Below the pieces are notes generated by a model that saw only the letters and a list, made by a program, of their open reading frames with translations, did no database searches and was not told where the DNA came from. A DNA stretch of 64,000 nucleotides, from positions 7,532,468 to 7,596,467 of the forward strand of contig OZ025221.1 in NCBI GenBank assembly GCA_964019055.1. Direction: 5' to 3'. The position numbers and the translations under genes are program-made. Positions within the stretch are counted from its first letter, which is position 1; the number at the start of each line of letters is the position of its first letter. Origin of the DNA: Anthopleura xanthogrammica (taxonomy: Eukaryota > Cnidaria > Anthozoa > Actiniaria > Actiniidae). Positions 33,701 through 44,580 of the stretch are shown here, in pieces.

Positions 33701-35443
33701 GCCTTCTCTTTAGTACAGAAATCATTTTTTAATACATATTTAGTGCAAGGGGTCTATATATAATTATATCTTATGATGACAATCGCTTTACTTACAATCT
33801 CTTACACTGAAATCCCGGCCCCTTTCCCTAGTACTGCTATGGCACCAGAGCCCAACGTAGTTATCACTTGAAGAATTTGCCCCAGTGCCTTGCATGTTCA
33901 CTTGTTTCACCAGCTTGTCGTTGATATACATCGTCACTTGAGTGCCTTGTACCACAGTCCTCAGGTTATTCCATTGATTGGTAGGATACCTATAGCTTAT
34001 TAACGGGCTGTACTCAGTTCCTGTGGTGGTGATTCGAATCGTGCCCCCATATGATAAGTAGTATCCCCACCCTTTCGTAACGAGCCTAAAGCAAAAAACA
34101 AAACATGGACTTTACTAGTAGTACATGAACTGGTACATTTTGGAAATAACTGCTTCCCCCAGAGTCTTACCGTCACCAGCCCGGTAAAAAAAAGCCGGAA
34201 GACTGTGATCGACTCTATGCTCAAAGAAAATCTCTGATTGTTTTGACCTAACAATTTTTTTGGGGGCTCCTTGTTTTTGTCTTTTTTTGTTTACCTTCGA
34301 GTTCTTGTGCTGCCTGTTTGGTACTTAAACACGTGTCCACAGCCAAAACCAGTGTTAGAATATACTCTGCTAGTGATTTCTGGAATCAAAAACAAAATCC
34401 TGAAGTTAATTCGTTCACGATTCCTCATTGTCACATGAAACCAAAGACATTTAACTTATTTATATTTGTATACATACCATAATGTCCAGAATTAATGGCC
34501 GGGGTCCAAAGTCTCACAGGACCAAAATGAAATACTGCGTCACTTGATGGTGTGCTTCCTGTCCATTGAGCCCCTGAATCTGTCCAGCTGCTAACCAAAT
34601 TACGCCATACGCCTGACGGCGGGAATAGAAAAAGGAAAAATCAAAGAAAAATGAGACTTCTGGATCCTACTAAGTCATGTTTTCTATTCTGATTTTTGCA
34701 ATTAACTTTGAATTTAAATTTTCAGTGTTGAGTCTGGGAAATCTCGTACTGATAATTATTTTTCCCAATCCCAGTGACCCAAATCCCAGTCCCAGTGTAT
34801 CAAATCTCATTTTTATCCCAGCGCAACAAAAAAATCTCAGTTTGGTCCCTCTGTACCCTTTTGGAAGCCTCTGGTAGGTACATTCATCTGATATCTGATA
34901 TCAACAGTGTGTTCATGGGCGAATCTCCGCCTAGACTGGTGATTTTACTTGCCCCGCGAAACGAAGTCATATAATTAGTCTACTATTTCTAACTTGCAGC
35001 ACTTAATAAGTTCATAGTAAAAATATTAAAAAAAAAGATAAAGCACATCTGTCAAATATAAATTAATTTTCAAAAGATATCAAAGAACGATTTTTATGAT
35101 CCAAAATGAAACTCGTTATTTTCCAGTGTTATTCTCGTATATCTCGTTAATTCCTTTTTTCTTTGCTAGATAATGACTTAAACTAAGTTGAAACGTCGCA
35201 GTTTATATATTTATCTAGTTTTTTAACCATGTTACAGTATTTTATCGCAATTGTTTTATAGTCAAATTATTTATAAAACGTCTTCTTATTAACAAAATGA
35301 AACTGCAGTTTTAAAAGCGGATTTTACATGTACAACTTGTTTAGTTCCAGCGTTAAAAGTGTCCTACCTTGTGATAATGGTAGTAAGGATAAAGTACATC
35401 CAATAAACAAAGAATATTTGAAAACAGTTGAGCTTACAACCAT
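27711..35443 (-). CDS. Gene B: secreted protein with three jelly-roll/sushi modules
   Basis: Thirteen minus-strand exons join in frame to at least 730 aa. Signal peptide: 35443-35368. Module C: 34612-34478, 34379-34295, 34085-33796, 33070-32876. Module B: 32248-32114, 32015-31931, 31419-31130, 30497-30303. Module A: 29675-29541, 29446-29362, 28850-28561, 27928-27734. Each module is 705 nt (235 aa) and both starts and ends in phase 1. Content follows gene A: AWRNLVSSWTD-type start, EITS strand, NQWNNLRTVVQGT and DNYVGLWCHSS, then a six-cysteine sushi domain. There is no EGF or ZP exon. After module A the donor GTGAG is intact, but I find no in-frame acceptor; reading through gives a stop at 27711 after about nine more codons, used here as the end. 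All twelve module exons appear open, so the gene looks functional or only recently inactivated. Confidence 0.8.
28209..28442. repeat. 7-bp minisatellite (GCAACAA)n, unit A, about 33 copies
   Basis: Perfect head-to-tail GCAACAA repeats sit between AAGCTTGGTAA and CAGCCTATTTAGCTG. The open frames through it are artefacts of a 7-bp unit with no stop codon in several frames. Confidence 0.98.
30778..31013. repeat. 7-bp minisatellite (GCAACAA)n, unit B, about 33 copies
   Basis: Same repeat, same flanks and same copy number as unit A, which supports a very recent duplication of A and B. Confidence 0.98.
33353..33678. repeat. 7-bp minisatellite (GCAACAA)n, unit C, about 46 copies
   Basis: Same repeat and flanks with about 13 more copies than units A and B. 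Repeat purity is again essentially perfect. Confidence 0.98.
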
Positions 35444-36636
35444 TGCGTCGAGGTAGAACCAGAGCGCCTTAGTTTGACTCAGTATTTTCTTTGACGATTA
35501 ATGCGCTGTGTTCTGGTTAGATCGAAATAGTTCGAAACCCGATTTTTCGTGTTTCAGGAATAAATCATGAGAGACAAAGCGGCTGATTAAGAGGCAATGT
35601 CCATAAAAATCGAACAAAATCATGATGAATTCGTGGCAAGGGTAAAAAAATCAATTTCGCTCTCCTTTTGAAGTTAGATAGGCCTTTATTAGATATGAAT
35701 CCCTGTGTAGTTGGTTTTTGAAAATATTGTTTCGTTTTCGAGAAAACGGCCAAAGAGTGTTTCGACCTGAGCCTCAAGTGAGAGACGCTCAAGAGGGGTC
35801 AAAATGGCCGAACTTTGAACAGAGCTCCCGTAAAAACCAAACAATCAATGACAAATTTTGAACTATCTACTTAATATATTACTCTTTGTCGTTCATTGGA
35901 CTGAATTTCATGCTTATTGGGGAAAGCAAAGAAGTTTTGCAAGGTAAAATCGGAGACCTATGTTTACATATGCTAATTAGTTACCTCAAAAGAAAAAAAA
36001 AATTTACAGTCAAAACAGCTCAAGCGTACCCCCGTAGGCTCCATTAATGATTTCATTATTCGAATATTGAGTTGATTATTCACTTTGAGTTTTCATTAAA
36101 AAATCGGAAGACTCCAAACTTATCATTTATTTCACACTAAAATTCTAAAGGATGCCTTTCTGGGGAGTTTTTCTACATTGGCATGGCAATTGTTGAAGAA
36201 TCCAATCAAAACTCAAGTAGATATTTTATTTTCTAGTTTGGAGTCAGAGCCGAATAATGAACTCAATATTCGAATAATAAATTCATTAATGGATTCTAGG
36301 GGGGTAAGCTTGAGCCGTTTTGACTGTAACTATCGGCAAGTCTTCTGATTGAAATGAAATTATTACCTTCCCCCCCCCCCCCCCCCCCCCACCGCCCCCT
36401 TCAAGTGAACGGTCCTTTACTGAAAATCAAAAATTTCTTTTTTGCGGGTCTCGCTCCACTCTGGGCTTCCTGTGTTTTGACTGGAAGCGAGAAGACTGTA
36501 CTGTCAACTTTTCACCAAAAGCGGGAGCTGTGAATGTCTTGTCTCTAAAATTCATAAATTTTTTCACGAAAATCTTTATTATTTGATCTTTTAGGACCCA
36601 AAGAATATTAAGAAAGTAAAACCTTGTAATATTACT
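35444..36636. other. Intergenic between gene B and STK19
   Basis: This is the shared 5' flank of genes A and B (to about 35600), then unassigned sequence, a 326-bp foldback element (36004-36329), a C-run at about 36370-36390 and the STK19 upstream region. The genes diverge here (gene B minus, STK19 plus). Confidence 0.6.
36004..36329. mobile_element. Foldback element, 326 bp
   Basis: TTACAGTCAAAACAGCTCAA and GCGTACCCCC are mirrored by GGGGGGTAAGCTTGAGCCG and TTTTGACTGTAA. Inner ATTCGAATATTGAGTT and AACTCAATATTCGAAT also pair. It has no coding capacity. Confidence 0.85.
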
Positions 36637-39600
36637 ATGAGTTTAAAACGAATAATGTCTTTCGGAGGGGGTCTTCTGGTGAAAAAGAGATCCAAAGTGA
36701 CTCATCAAATCTCGACGAGTTCTGCTGAAGATGAACTTGATGATAGTAAACATGACGGTAAGCTTACGTTGGGTGCTATTTTGAAGCTCTTTTACGTAAT
36801 TTTTATACATAAATTCATTCCCAAGTCAAGTCCTTTTTCAACTCTACTTTGTTTTGTTCTTAAAATCGATAATTACTAATTCTTTTCGTCAATATATTAT
36901 CTTCATTCATTAAATTTTTGAACCTGGGTCACGTGCTGCTGGTATACTATTAAAACTTAAACGTTTCTCAAGCCACAATGAAACAATCAAATAAGGTACT
37001 TTAAGGTCTCTTTTATATGAAAAAAAGGTTAGTCCTTCTTGATTTTGTTGTTATAAGGACAAATCTCTCGTTTTTCTTTTTCCAGTAACATTTCAGAACA
37101 CTTGTCATTCCCCTGAGTAATGTATCTTTTGTTTACCCGTAACGTAATACTAGTACATTAATTCTAATGCTACACTAATATCCACGGGTCGAACAAGGGG
37201 AATCAAGGATGGTTTAGCAGTAGTAGTTCCTAAGTGCCTCGCATCTGGGGTCTTTGGTTCAATTCCTACACTAGTCTTTGCATCACATGTGTCTCTCCCT
37301 TGACTCGAAGGTTTCTCTCTGGGTACTCCAATTTTCCTCACTCTGCAAAACCTTCATAAACACCAAGATCTACTACAAAGTATCATATTAGATTAGATTT
37401 TGAATGAGTGAAGTCACAGCACATTTTTAGCACGGCATGGACATGGCGCCAAATGTTAAATTTTTTCATACGCGGCATGTCAAGGCGCTGTCCTTGCAGT
37501 AAGTTTTTCAAAGTCATACAAACACTGCTCCTACCAATAAGAAGGCAGAATAGTAGTTCACCGAATAGTCAGAATATAAATTTATACAATAGCTAAGCTC
37601 TTTATTCAATTTTCACCAGATCTACTAGAAATACCAAATGATACCAAAGCAGCATTGATGTACCTCAAGTCCATATTCCCTGTTAATGCCTTCAGAGGTA
37701 GGATCCCAGCAATTATGCTAAAACATCAGCTATACAGTATTGTCAAGGACAAGACTATTGTAGATCGTCAACTAGTAAGTGTACAGTTTATATTCCCCTT
37801 TAGTGAGTTATATTGCTAGGGTCCCAGCAATAAATTATTATACTAAACCTAGGGAATAGATCTTTTCAACTTCGGCATAACAGGGTTTGAAATAACAACC
37901 ATTAAATGACCAAATTGGTTACTGTCTCGATACTGGCTCAACGTTACTGGTCAAAATGACCAGTAAAGCAAATATTTGACCAGACAAGTTCCAATTCTGG
38001 CCAGACATTACCAAATGACCAGCTGTTATTTCAAGCCCTGGCATAATGTTTTCCCATCTCAAACGATGTGTCATTCCCTTGTGTACCATTACTTTGTTTG
38101 CACATGAGAAGACAATATGGATACAGCTCAAGCTAAAAAAAAATATTTTCTAGTGAATAACACATAGTCTCAAATGGGAAAACATTAAGCCCAAGCAGAA
38201 AAAGTCTTTATAGAGTTATTCAATGCAGATTATTTGTTGTTTTAGAATGATATGTGGGAGAAGAATGAAGTAAGGTTATTCAAACTTACATCAGGATCGG
38301 ATGAATTTGCTATAGTAATGAACAGTGATTATGTTACACATGTGAAATCAAAGATGACAGAGAACACTAGAAAAACTGCAGGTAAATGTTATTCAAATGA
38401 CCAACATTACTCCTGCATAAATATTATTATTGTCGTTGTCATCATTAGCATCATGTATCATCATCATTATCATTAGCATGTATCATCAACATTATCATCA
38501 TGCATCATCATGTATCATCATCATTGTCATCATCATTACCACCATCATGTTTATCATGGACATCATCATGTACCATCACCACCAGTATCATCATCATCAT
38601 GTATCATCATCATCATCGTCATGAATCATCATCATCATGTATCGTCATCATGTCAATCATCATCATCATCATCATCATGAATCATCCTCATGTATCATCA
38701 TGTCAACCATCATCATCATCATCATCATGAATCATCATCATGTATCATCATCATGTCAATCATCATCATCATCATTATTATTAACTGTTAAACCTGCCAC
38801 TCACTAAAATATCTGTTTTACTTTCTAGAGAAATTTTTAACTTCTGTTTTACCCAACTGTATCGATGTGAGTTTTGGCAAGAGTACATTGGTTGATAATC
38901 ATAAATTAACAGAGGATGAAATAACGTGAGTAGATATGCTATACATTTTGATAGGTGAGCGAGCGAGCACACTACAGCTTAACCACCCTTGATTCCTAGA
39001 TTTCTTAATTCCAATTAAATTTTCTCTCTAATCTGAACAATATTTTGATGGATAGAACCTCAGACCACTGGTTCAGATCTTGAAAAAGAGACATGAAGTT
39101 AATGATCAATTATTTATTCCAGTCATCTAATCAACATGGGTGTACTAGCAGTAAGAGATGTTGGTTCATGGTGGCTTAGTATCCCGGGTGTTGGTGCATA
39201 TATGAAAAACTTTATGAAAGGTATTGTATATGAAATGATCCAAATGACAGCAATTTTTAATATTGCACAAACTACAGTAAAATTCAAAAGTGTTGATACA
39301 CTACCTCATAATGTTGGAAAAATTAAGCATGCAGTGTAAGAAAAAGCGTTTTAAAAATCGTTTATAAACTAAATCCCCCTCCCCCATTTAATGTTGTTCC
39401 TTGAGAATGTGGCTAGCTCATGATACCAAACTTTGGCCATGTAAACAACATTGGGAGGGGAGGGGAGGGGGAGCGTACAGTGGACATCAGTCATTTCACA
39501 CAGCCAATTTTGGGAGCATTATAGGGGTAGTGTATCAACACATTTCGATTTTTACTCTAGAGAGTTGCAAGTTGGCTGTTGGAAAATTTGTTTTTTTACT

Positions 39601-40497
39601 TGCCGTCAGTATAATAATATAAATACACTGATTGATATTAACTGAAAGAAGCTAAAAAATATATTCCAGCATGCATTTCCCAACTACCAAGTTTGTATGA
39701 GACTGAAAACTACTATCATGGCAGCCTGGTTCTATCTTTGACAGGTCTGCCTTTATAACTAAATATATGGACTAATATTTTTCCAGGTCGTACGGCTTTG
39801 ATACGCTTGATCAAAAACAGAAGATACAAAGAAATTCTTCAAAAGGTATACATAATCTTTTAAGTTGCACCCAATTGAGGCTTTGCACCATCACGTGATG
39901 GCAGCTATGACAGGAGGCACGACAATAGAGTCTTTTTCCCCCCCTGGGAAACTGAATTATTTCTCATGTAAAATCATGTGATGGTGCAAATGCCTCTATA
40001 TACCATTATATTAGCTGGCATGTCCTTAGATTTATTCCTTGTATTTTTAAAGTACTCAGGCTGTCCCATAATGCTTTGTTGGCTTTGATGCATATCTCTA
40101 AATATTGAGGCTGTTATTTGAAGAGTGAACCAATTATCTAGTTAATGCTACATGTTTCTTTTTCACTAATACTTCACCTATATAATTTTCAAATAGGATC
40201 TAGAAACCAGAAGTTTATCAAATCAATCCAAACTAGGAATGACGTACCACATGCATGATATAATTGGTGCTGAAATGGTCAAAAGGTAATGTACAATATC
40301 TATAAATAGGGAATAACTACCCCATTATATGAAACTTAGTACTTAATTGACAACAATTGGCAAATATTTGGGACAATTTTTTCCGGAAGGGGAGTAGCTG
40401 TCACCTGAAGGTTAGATGGCATCATCTTACTGTATGTGATTTGAATTTCAGCATCGAAACTACCTCTGGCCAGCTTCTTCGATTAGAAAGGACATGA
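36637..40497 (+). CDS. STK19: STK19 (winged-helix repair factor)
   Basis: Nuclear winged-helix DNA-binding protein, historically annotated as a kinase and now tied to transcription-coupled nucleotide excision repair. Eight exons join in frame to 266 aa (human short form 254): 36637-36757, 37620-37774, 38246-38381, 38829-38925, 39123-39220, 39787-39845, 40197-40285, 40452-40497. Diagnostic matches: FPVNAFRGRIPAIMLKHQ (human FPRELFEGRLPPIVLRDQ), KFLTSVLPNC, DEITHLINMGVLAVRD, GSWWLSIPGVG and the ending GMTYHMHDIIGAE...STTSGTLLRL type (here IETTSGQLLRL). The N-terminal MSLKRIMSFGGGLLVKKRSK is basic and could hold a nuclear localisation signal. No kinase motifs are visible, in line with the revised view. 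Confidence 0.95.
37193..37350 (+). mobile_element. tRNA-derived SINE, copy (diverged)
   Basis: ATCAAGGATGGTTTAGCAGT (A-box-like) and CTTTGGTTCAATTCCTAC (B-box-like) are about 45 bp apart, followed by the shared body TGTGTCTCTCCCTTGACTCG and TTTTCCTCACTCTGCAAAAC. It lies in a STK19 intron. Confidence 0.7.
38030..38200. mobile_element. MITE family 1, copy 3 (diverged)
   Basis: GGCATAATGTTTTCCCATCT and GTGTCATTCCCTTG pair with CAAATGGGAAAACATTAAGC. The centre, GAAGACAATATGGATACAGC, is shortened. A different foldback (37884-38041) abuts it. Confidence 0.7.
38425..38785. repeat. ATC microsatellite with CATGTATC words in STK19 intron 3
   Basis: Interrupted (ATC)n with recurrent ATCATCATGTATCATCATC units. 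No exon is seen until 38829. Confidence 0.95.
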
Positions 40498-40527
40498 CAG
40501 GCAAGAATCCTGCTTAAATTATTGCAA

Positions 40528-40727
40528 TAGACCTCTTTTGCTTGAAAGTAATGTTTTCTCATTTCAGACCACATGTCATTCTATTGAGTATAACATTTTT
40601 TGTTTGAGTTGTATCTATATATTCATGTGTCTTCTCATGCACAACCATTAAACAAAGAATTGATACTCTAGGGAATGACATTTTTGTAATTGAAAAACAT
40701 TTTGCCCAAGCTGAAGAGGTCTATTTG
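40528..40727. mobile_element. MITE family 1, copy 4
   Basis: CCTCTTTTGCTTGAAAGTAA and TTTCAGACCACATGTCATTC pair with GGGAATGACATTTTTGTAAT and CATTTTGCCCAAGCTGAAG. It lies just past the STK19 stop codon. Confidence 0.8.
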
Positions 40728-40764
40728 ATACAGCTTGGCTCAATCAAGGGACTGGTCATAAGGC

Positions 40765-41040
40765 ATTAGCCCGAGGGGGGTACTTCGGGTTGTTTCGTAC
40801 AGGAATGCTCTGCCCGGACTCTCGACCCTTTCATATACCAAATTTCAGCAAAAAGGTACCCCTTTTATATACATTTTTGCTTCAAAAGGTACCCCTTTCA
40901 CATATCTTTGAAGAAAAACTACCTCTTTATACCAAAATTCACAATTTCCCACCCCTTTTCTATACCTGCGGCCTGAAAAAGGTACCCCTTTCCGGCAGAG
41001 CATCCCCGTATAGTCCATTATAGGGAGTACCCCCCACCCC
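40765..41040 (-). repeat. Dispersed GGGTAC-rich repeat, copy 2 (inverted)
   Basis: Reverse complement of the repeat at 1665-1940, with GGTACTTCGGGTTGTTTCGT, TACCCCTTT units and a C-run at the far end. Confidence 0.8.
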
Positions 41041-41927
41041 CCGTAGACTACATTCCTTATATACTTTCCCTTGAATTTGATATATAGAGTATTAATTTCT
41101 ATCTAAGATATTTATATAATATATATGTACAGTGTACAATATTGTAAAAAGGGTTTTGCTCTAACCAAAAGAAATCAAATTAAATTATCACTTTGAATTT
41201 AGAATCTCTGAGAAGAGCAGGAAATATTAGCTGAAGTCAAGGCTGACTGTTTTATTGACAGTGGTATTGCTATTGTTTCTGATGGCATTGATGATCATTG
41301 ATGACTCTGTTGATAGTGATGACTGCTGAAGATTCTAATGATTATGATGACCAATGAGGAAGATGATGTTGGGGTGGTCTGGTATGGAAGATTGAATAAA
41401 AATAATGATGATGATGATGACTGAAGATGATAGCTGATGAAGATGTTATGGATTATGATGACTAATGATGATGATGATGTTGGGGTTGTATGGAATGAAC
41501 AGGAGACGATGAATGCTGCTTCTGTTGTTGTTATTGCTGTTGTTGGCCGTGTGGCCTTGTCCTTTCAGTTTTACATGGTATTCTTGCTCAGAGAGCTAGT
41601 GCCAGGTTTCTTCTGGAATTCGATGATTCTGTGAACAGTGAAATAATCATTGCAATAGGCAATGTGCATCAAAGTTCACAAAGCACTTTGGGAAAGTGAA
41701 TTCTTTAAAAATGTAACAGGAGCTATCAGAAAAAAATTGCTCTGTTATTTTCGTCTGCTGAAATCCTTTTATTTCCATAGAAAATGCCGAAGGAAAAATT
41801 ATCAGATGAATTTTTAGAGGAACCAAAACAGCATAAGAACTCACTTTCCCATCATGCTTTGTGCTAGAATTTCGAGCTCATGCACATTGGCTATTATTGA
41901 ATATTGTACATCTTCATACTGGTCATG

Positions 41928-42480
41928 GGAATCAAGGATGGCCAAGTGTACTCGCCTTTCGCCTCTGGGGTCTCGGGTTAGATTCCTAGACTCGGCATCA
42001 CATGTGAGTAAAGATTAAGTCTTTCCCTTGATTCGAGAGTATCTTCTCTTGTTTTCCTCCCGCCACAAAACCAAACAAACTAATTTCCAATTCGATCCGT
42101 GAGTTAGCTGTGCCCTGACTTTGATTAGCCCAGAGGGTTCAATCCGTGAGTTAGCCATGCCCTGACTTAGATCAGCCCAGAGGTTGTTTCAGGGTATCGT
42201 GCTAACCTGACCTAATAGAACAAGAGGCATAAACCATTCCTTGACATTCAGGGCATTCTTACCTCTCATATACGGGACTTTCTACTTGAGGCATGAGATC
42301 TTTCCTAAAACAAAGTTATAAAATTTTCAAAAGAAAGTTGATCGCGTCTTTTGTCGCTTATCCATGCTCCTCTCTCAACGCGGGGTCACCTGGACTTTGC
42401 ATCACATGCATGTGAGTACTGGGTTCGTTAGGTCTCCCTTGATTCGCGTATTTTTTTCCCGGTTTTCCTCCCTCCGCAAA
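41928..42480 (+). mobile_element. tRNA-derived SINE bodies (two partial copies)
   Basis: AATCAAGGATGGCCAAGTGT with CTCGGGTTAGATTCCTAG (B-box-like) starts one copy. A second partial body (ACTTTGCATCACATGCATG, CTCCCTTGATTCGCG, TTTTCCTCCCTCCGCAAAAC) follows from about 42385. Both run into 59-bp tail units. Confidence 0.7.
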
Positions 42481-42489
42481 ACTTATCAC

Positions 42490-42795
42490 TCTAATTCCTA
42501 TTCGATCTGTGAGTTAGCCATGCGCTGACTTTGATCAGCCCAGACGTTGTTTCAGGATTCTATCTGTGAGTTAGCCATACCCTGACTTAGATCAGCCTGG
42601 AGGTTGTTTCAGGGTTCAATCTGTGAGTTAGCCATGCCCAGACTTAGATCAGCCCAGAGGTTGTTTCAGGGTTCCATCTGTGAGTTAGCCATGCCCTGAC
42701 TTAGATCAGCCCAGAGGTTGTATCAGGGTTCTATCTGTGAGTTAGCCGTGCCCTGACTTAGATCAGCCCAGAGGTTGTTTCAGGGTATCGAAAAA
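42490..42795. repeat. 59-bp minisatellite, about 5 copies
   Basis: Unit words GAGTTAGCCATGCCCTGACT and GATCAGCCCAGAGGTTGTTT recur at 59-bp spacing (anchor at about 42530, 42589, 42648, 42707, 42766). It is continuous with a SINE body upstream, so the array grew from the SINE tail. Confidence 0.9.
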
Positions 42796-42939
42796 ATTTG
42801 AAGGAAGGACTGGATATAATTTCATTAAGCCTTGGATGTATCTAACCTGGAATAGTGAAACGGCGTGAAGTCCATCGTCCTTGAAAGTATGTTATCAGCA
42901 CTAAGAATAACACATACGAAGTTTTTAGTGAGTTTACAG

Positions 42940-43105
42940 TGTAATGTTTCCCATTTCAGACCACGTGTCTTTCCCTATAGTATCATTTCTTTGTTTAACG
43001 GTGGCGCACGAAAAGACACATGAATATGGATACAACTCAAAAATCTTATTCTCAGGAGTATGACAGGTGGTCTAAAATGAGAAAACTTCATAGCCAAGCT
43101 AAGAG
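42940..43105. mobile_element. MITE family 1, copy 5
   Basis: AATGTTTCCCATTTCAGACC and ACGTGTCTTTCCC pair with ATGACAGGTGGTCTAAAATG and GAAAACTTCATAGCCAAGC. Confidence 0.8.
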
Positions 43106-43194
43106 TTTATTGGGCGATCAGTGATTTAGTTCTCCCCCCCCCCCCTCCCTTAAAAAAAACCGGATCCATTTGAATTTTTATCCCTGTACAATGT

Positions 43195-43230
43195 ATAAGA
43201 ATAAGAATAAGAATAAGAATAAGAATAAGA

Positions 43231-43305
<75 letters not shown>

Positions 43306-43599
43306 GTGATGGTGATGGTGATGGTGATGGTGATGGTGATGGTGATGGTGATGGTGATGGTGATGGTGATGGTGATGGTGATGGTGATGGTGATGGTGAT
43401 GGTGATGGTGATGGTGATGGTGATGGTGATGGTGATGGTGATGGTGATGGTGATGGTGATGGTGATGGTGATGGTGATGGTGATGGTGATGGTGATGGTG
43501 ATGGTGATGGTGATGGTGATGGTGATGGTGATGGTGATGGTGATGGTGATGGTGATGGTGATGGTGATGATGACGATGACGATGGTGATGATGATGATG

Positions 43600-43632
<33 letters not shown>

Positions 43633-43699
43633 GTGATGATGATGGTGGTGATGGTGATGGTGATGGTGATGATGATGATGATGATGACGATGACGATGG

Positions 43700-43741
<42 letters not shown>

Positions 43742-43748
43742 CGATGAC

Positions 43749-43802
<54 letters not shown>

Positions 43803-43820
43803 AACAATAATAATAATGAT
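43195..43820. repeat. Compound microsatellite: (AAGAAT)n, (GAT)n, (GGTGAT)n
   Basis: About six AAGAAT units lead into about 23 GAT triplets, then about 45 copies of GGTGAT (43301-43568), then mixed GAT, GAC and GGT to 43800 and AATAAT units. Three long open frames (poly-Asp/Gly, poly-His, poly-Met/Val) cross it and are artefacts. Confidence 0.98.
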
Positions 43821-44109
43821 AATAATTTATTAAGAGTACATCCATAAATGTCTCTTCGCCTCCTAATCAATGTATAACACAAGCTGATAGAATCAAGTTG
43901 AAGTTACCTTTCGTAAAGAGCATTACTGCTGACACTTTTTTTAGGTATTACTGGCCTTGAAAAAAAACAAAAACGCAACATTTGGATATTATTTCTTGAT
44001 TCAATAGCATAACGGTAAAAGTTAACATAAGAACTGTTAGATTTCTTTAGACTTTTCTCGATGACGGCAGCGGCGCTTTGGATATTACTTTTGATTTCGG
44101 CTGTTAACT

Positions 44110-44315
44110 AACATACCTCTTTACCTTGGGCGTAATGTTTTCCCATTTCAGACCACGTGTCATTCCTTAGAGTATCATTTCTTTGTTTAAAAGTTGCGCA
44201 TGAGAAGACACATGAATATGGATACAACTCAAACAAAGAATCTTATTCTCAAGAGAATGACACGTGGTCTGAAATGGGAAAACGTTACACCCAAGGCAAA
44301 GAGGTTTATTCTCTC
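44110..44315. mobile_element. MITE family 1, copy 6
   Basis: ACCTCTTTACCTTGGGCGTA and TTTCAGACCACGTGTCATTC pair with GAATGACACGTGGTCTGAAA and CACCCAAGGCAAAGAGGT. Both arms are well preserved over about 75 bp. Confidence 0.9.
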
Positions 44316-44344
44316 GCCTCAACTTTTGATTGAGCTCATTCTTA

Positions 44345-44580
44345 ATACGTGGAAATACGAGAAACAAAATCGTGCAACTTGTCTGGTCGTGCAACACTGT
44401 TGCGTTACAAGTTGCAGAGTGAATGTGGCTCATATTCTACCACCCCGTGCAACAACACAATTTTGTTGCGCGACTTTGTTGCAGAAGTAGAAGCTCTCTC
44501 TACTCTCTGCAACAATGAAAATTTCTTGCGCAAGGAGTGGTAATACGAGCAACATTCGCTCTGCAACTTGTGCACAGTTC
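44345..44580. mobile_element. MITE family 3, copy 2
   Basis: GAAATACGAGAAACAAAATC, ACCCCGTGCAACAA and TTTGTTGCAGAAGTAGAAGC match the copy at 15335. The right half, GAGTGGTAATACGAGCAAC with GCTCTGCAACTTGTGC, mirrors the left. Confidence 0.8.

Larger units (their letters stand above)
27612..34990. repeat. Three tandem units of 2.4-2.6 kb
   Basis: Unit A about 27612-30180, unit B about 30181-32757, unit C about 32758-34990. Equivalent exon boundaries are 2569-2573 bp apart between A and B. B to C spacing falls from 2573 at the sushi exon to 2364 at the first module exon, because C lacks the dispersed repeat that A and B carry at 29060-29175 and 31630-31745. A and B are therefore the youngest pair. 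Confidence 0.9.
25931..35600. repeat. Tandem segmental duplication, right copy (rearranged)
   Basis: The right copy matches 18837-20413 over 25931-27485, then lacks the counterpart of about 20414-22550 (rest of the ZP exons and the EGF exon). It continues with the jelly-roll/sushi module amplified to three units, and ends with the signal-peptide exon and upstream flank (about 35368-35600), which resemble 25291-25790. Confidence 0.85.

Noticed and set aside
27612..34990. CRISPR-like array
   Set aside because: Repeats are kilobase gene modules and microsatellites in a eukaryotic genome, with no direct repeat/spacer pattern or cas genes.
37193..37350. A functional tRNA gene near 37200, 46330 or 62440
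   Set aside because: The A and B boxes are recognisable, but the cloverleaf is not complete and all copies share a long non-tRNA body, so they are SINEs.
43107..43882. Long open frames of poly-Asp/Gly, poly-His, poly-Ser and Ile/Thr
   Set aside because: They are translations of the GAT/GGTGAT microsatellite in each frame; no exon structure flanks them.
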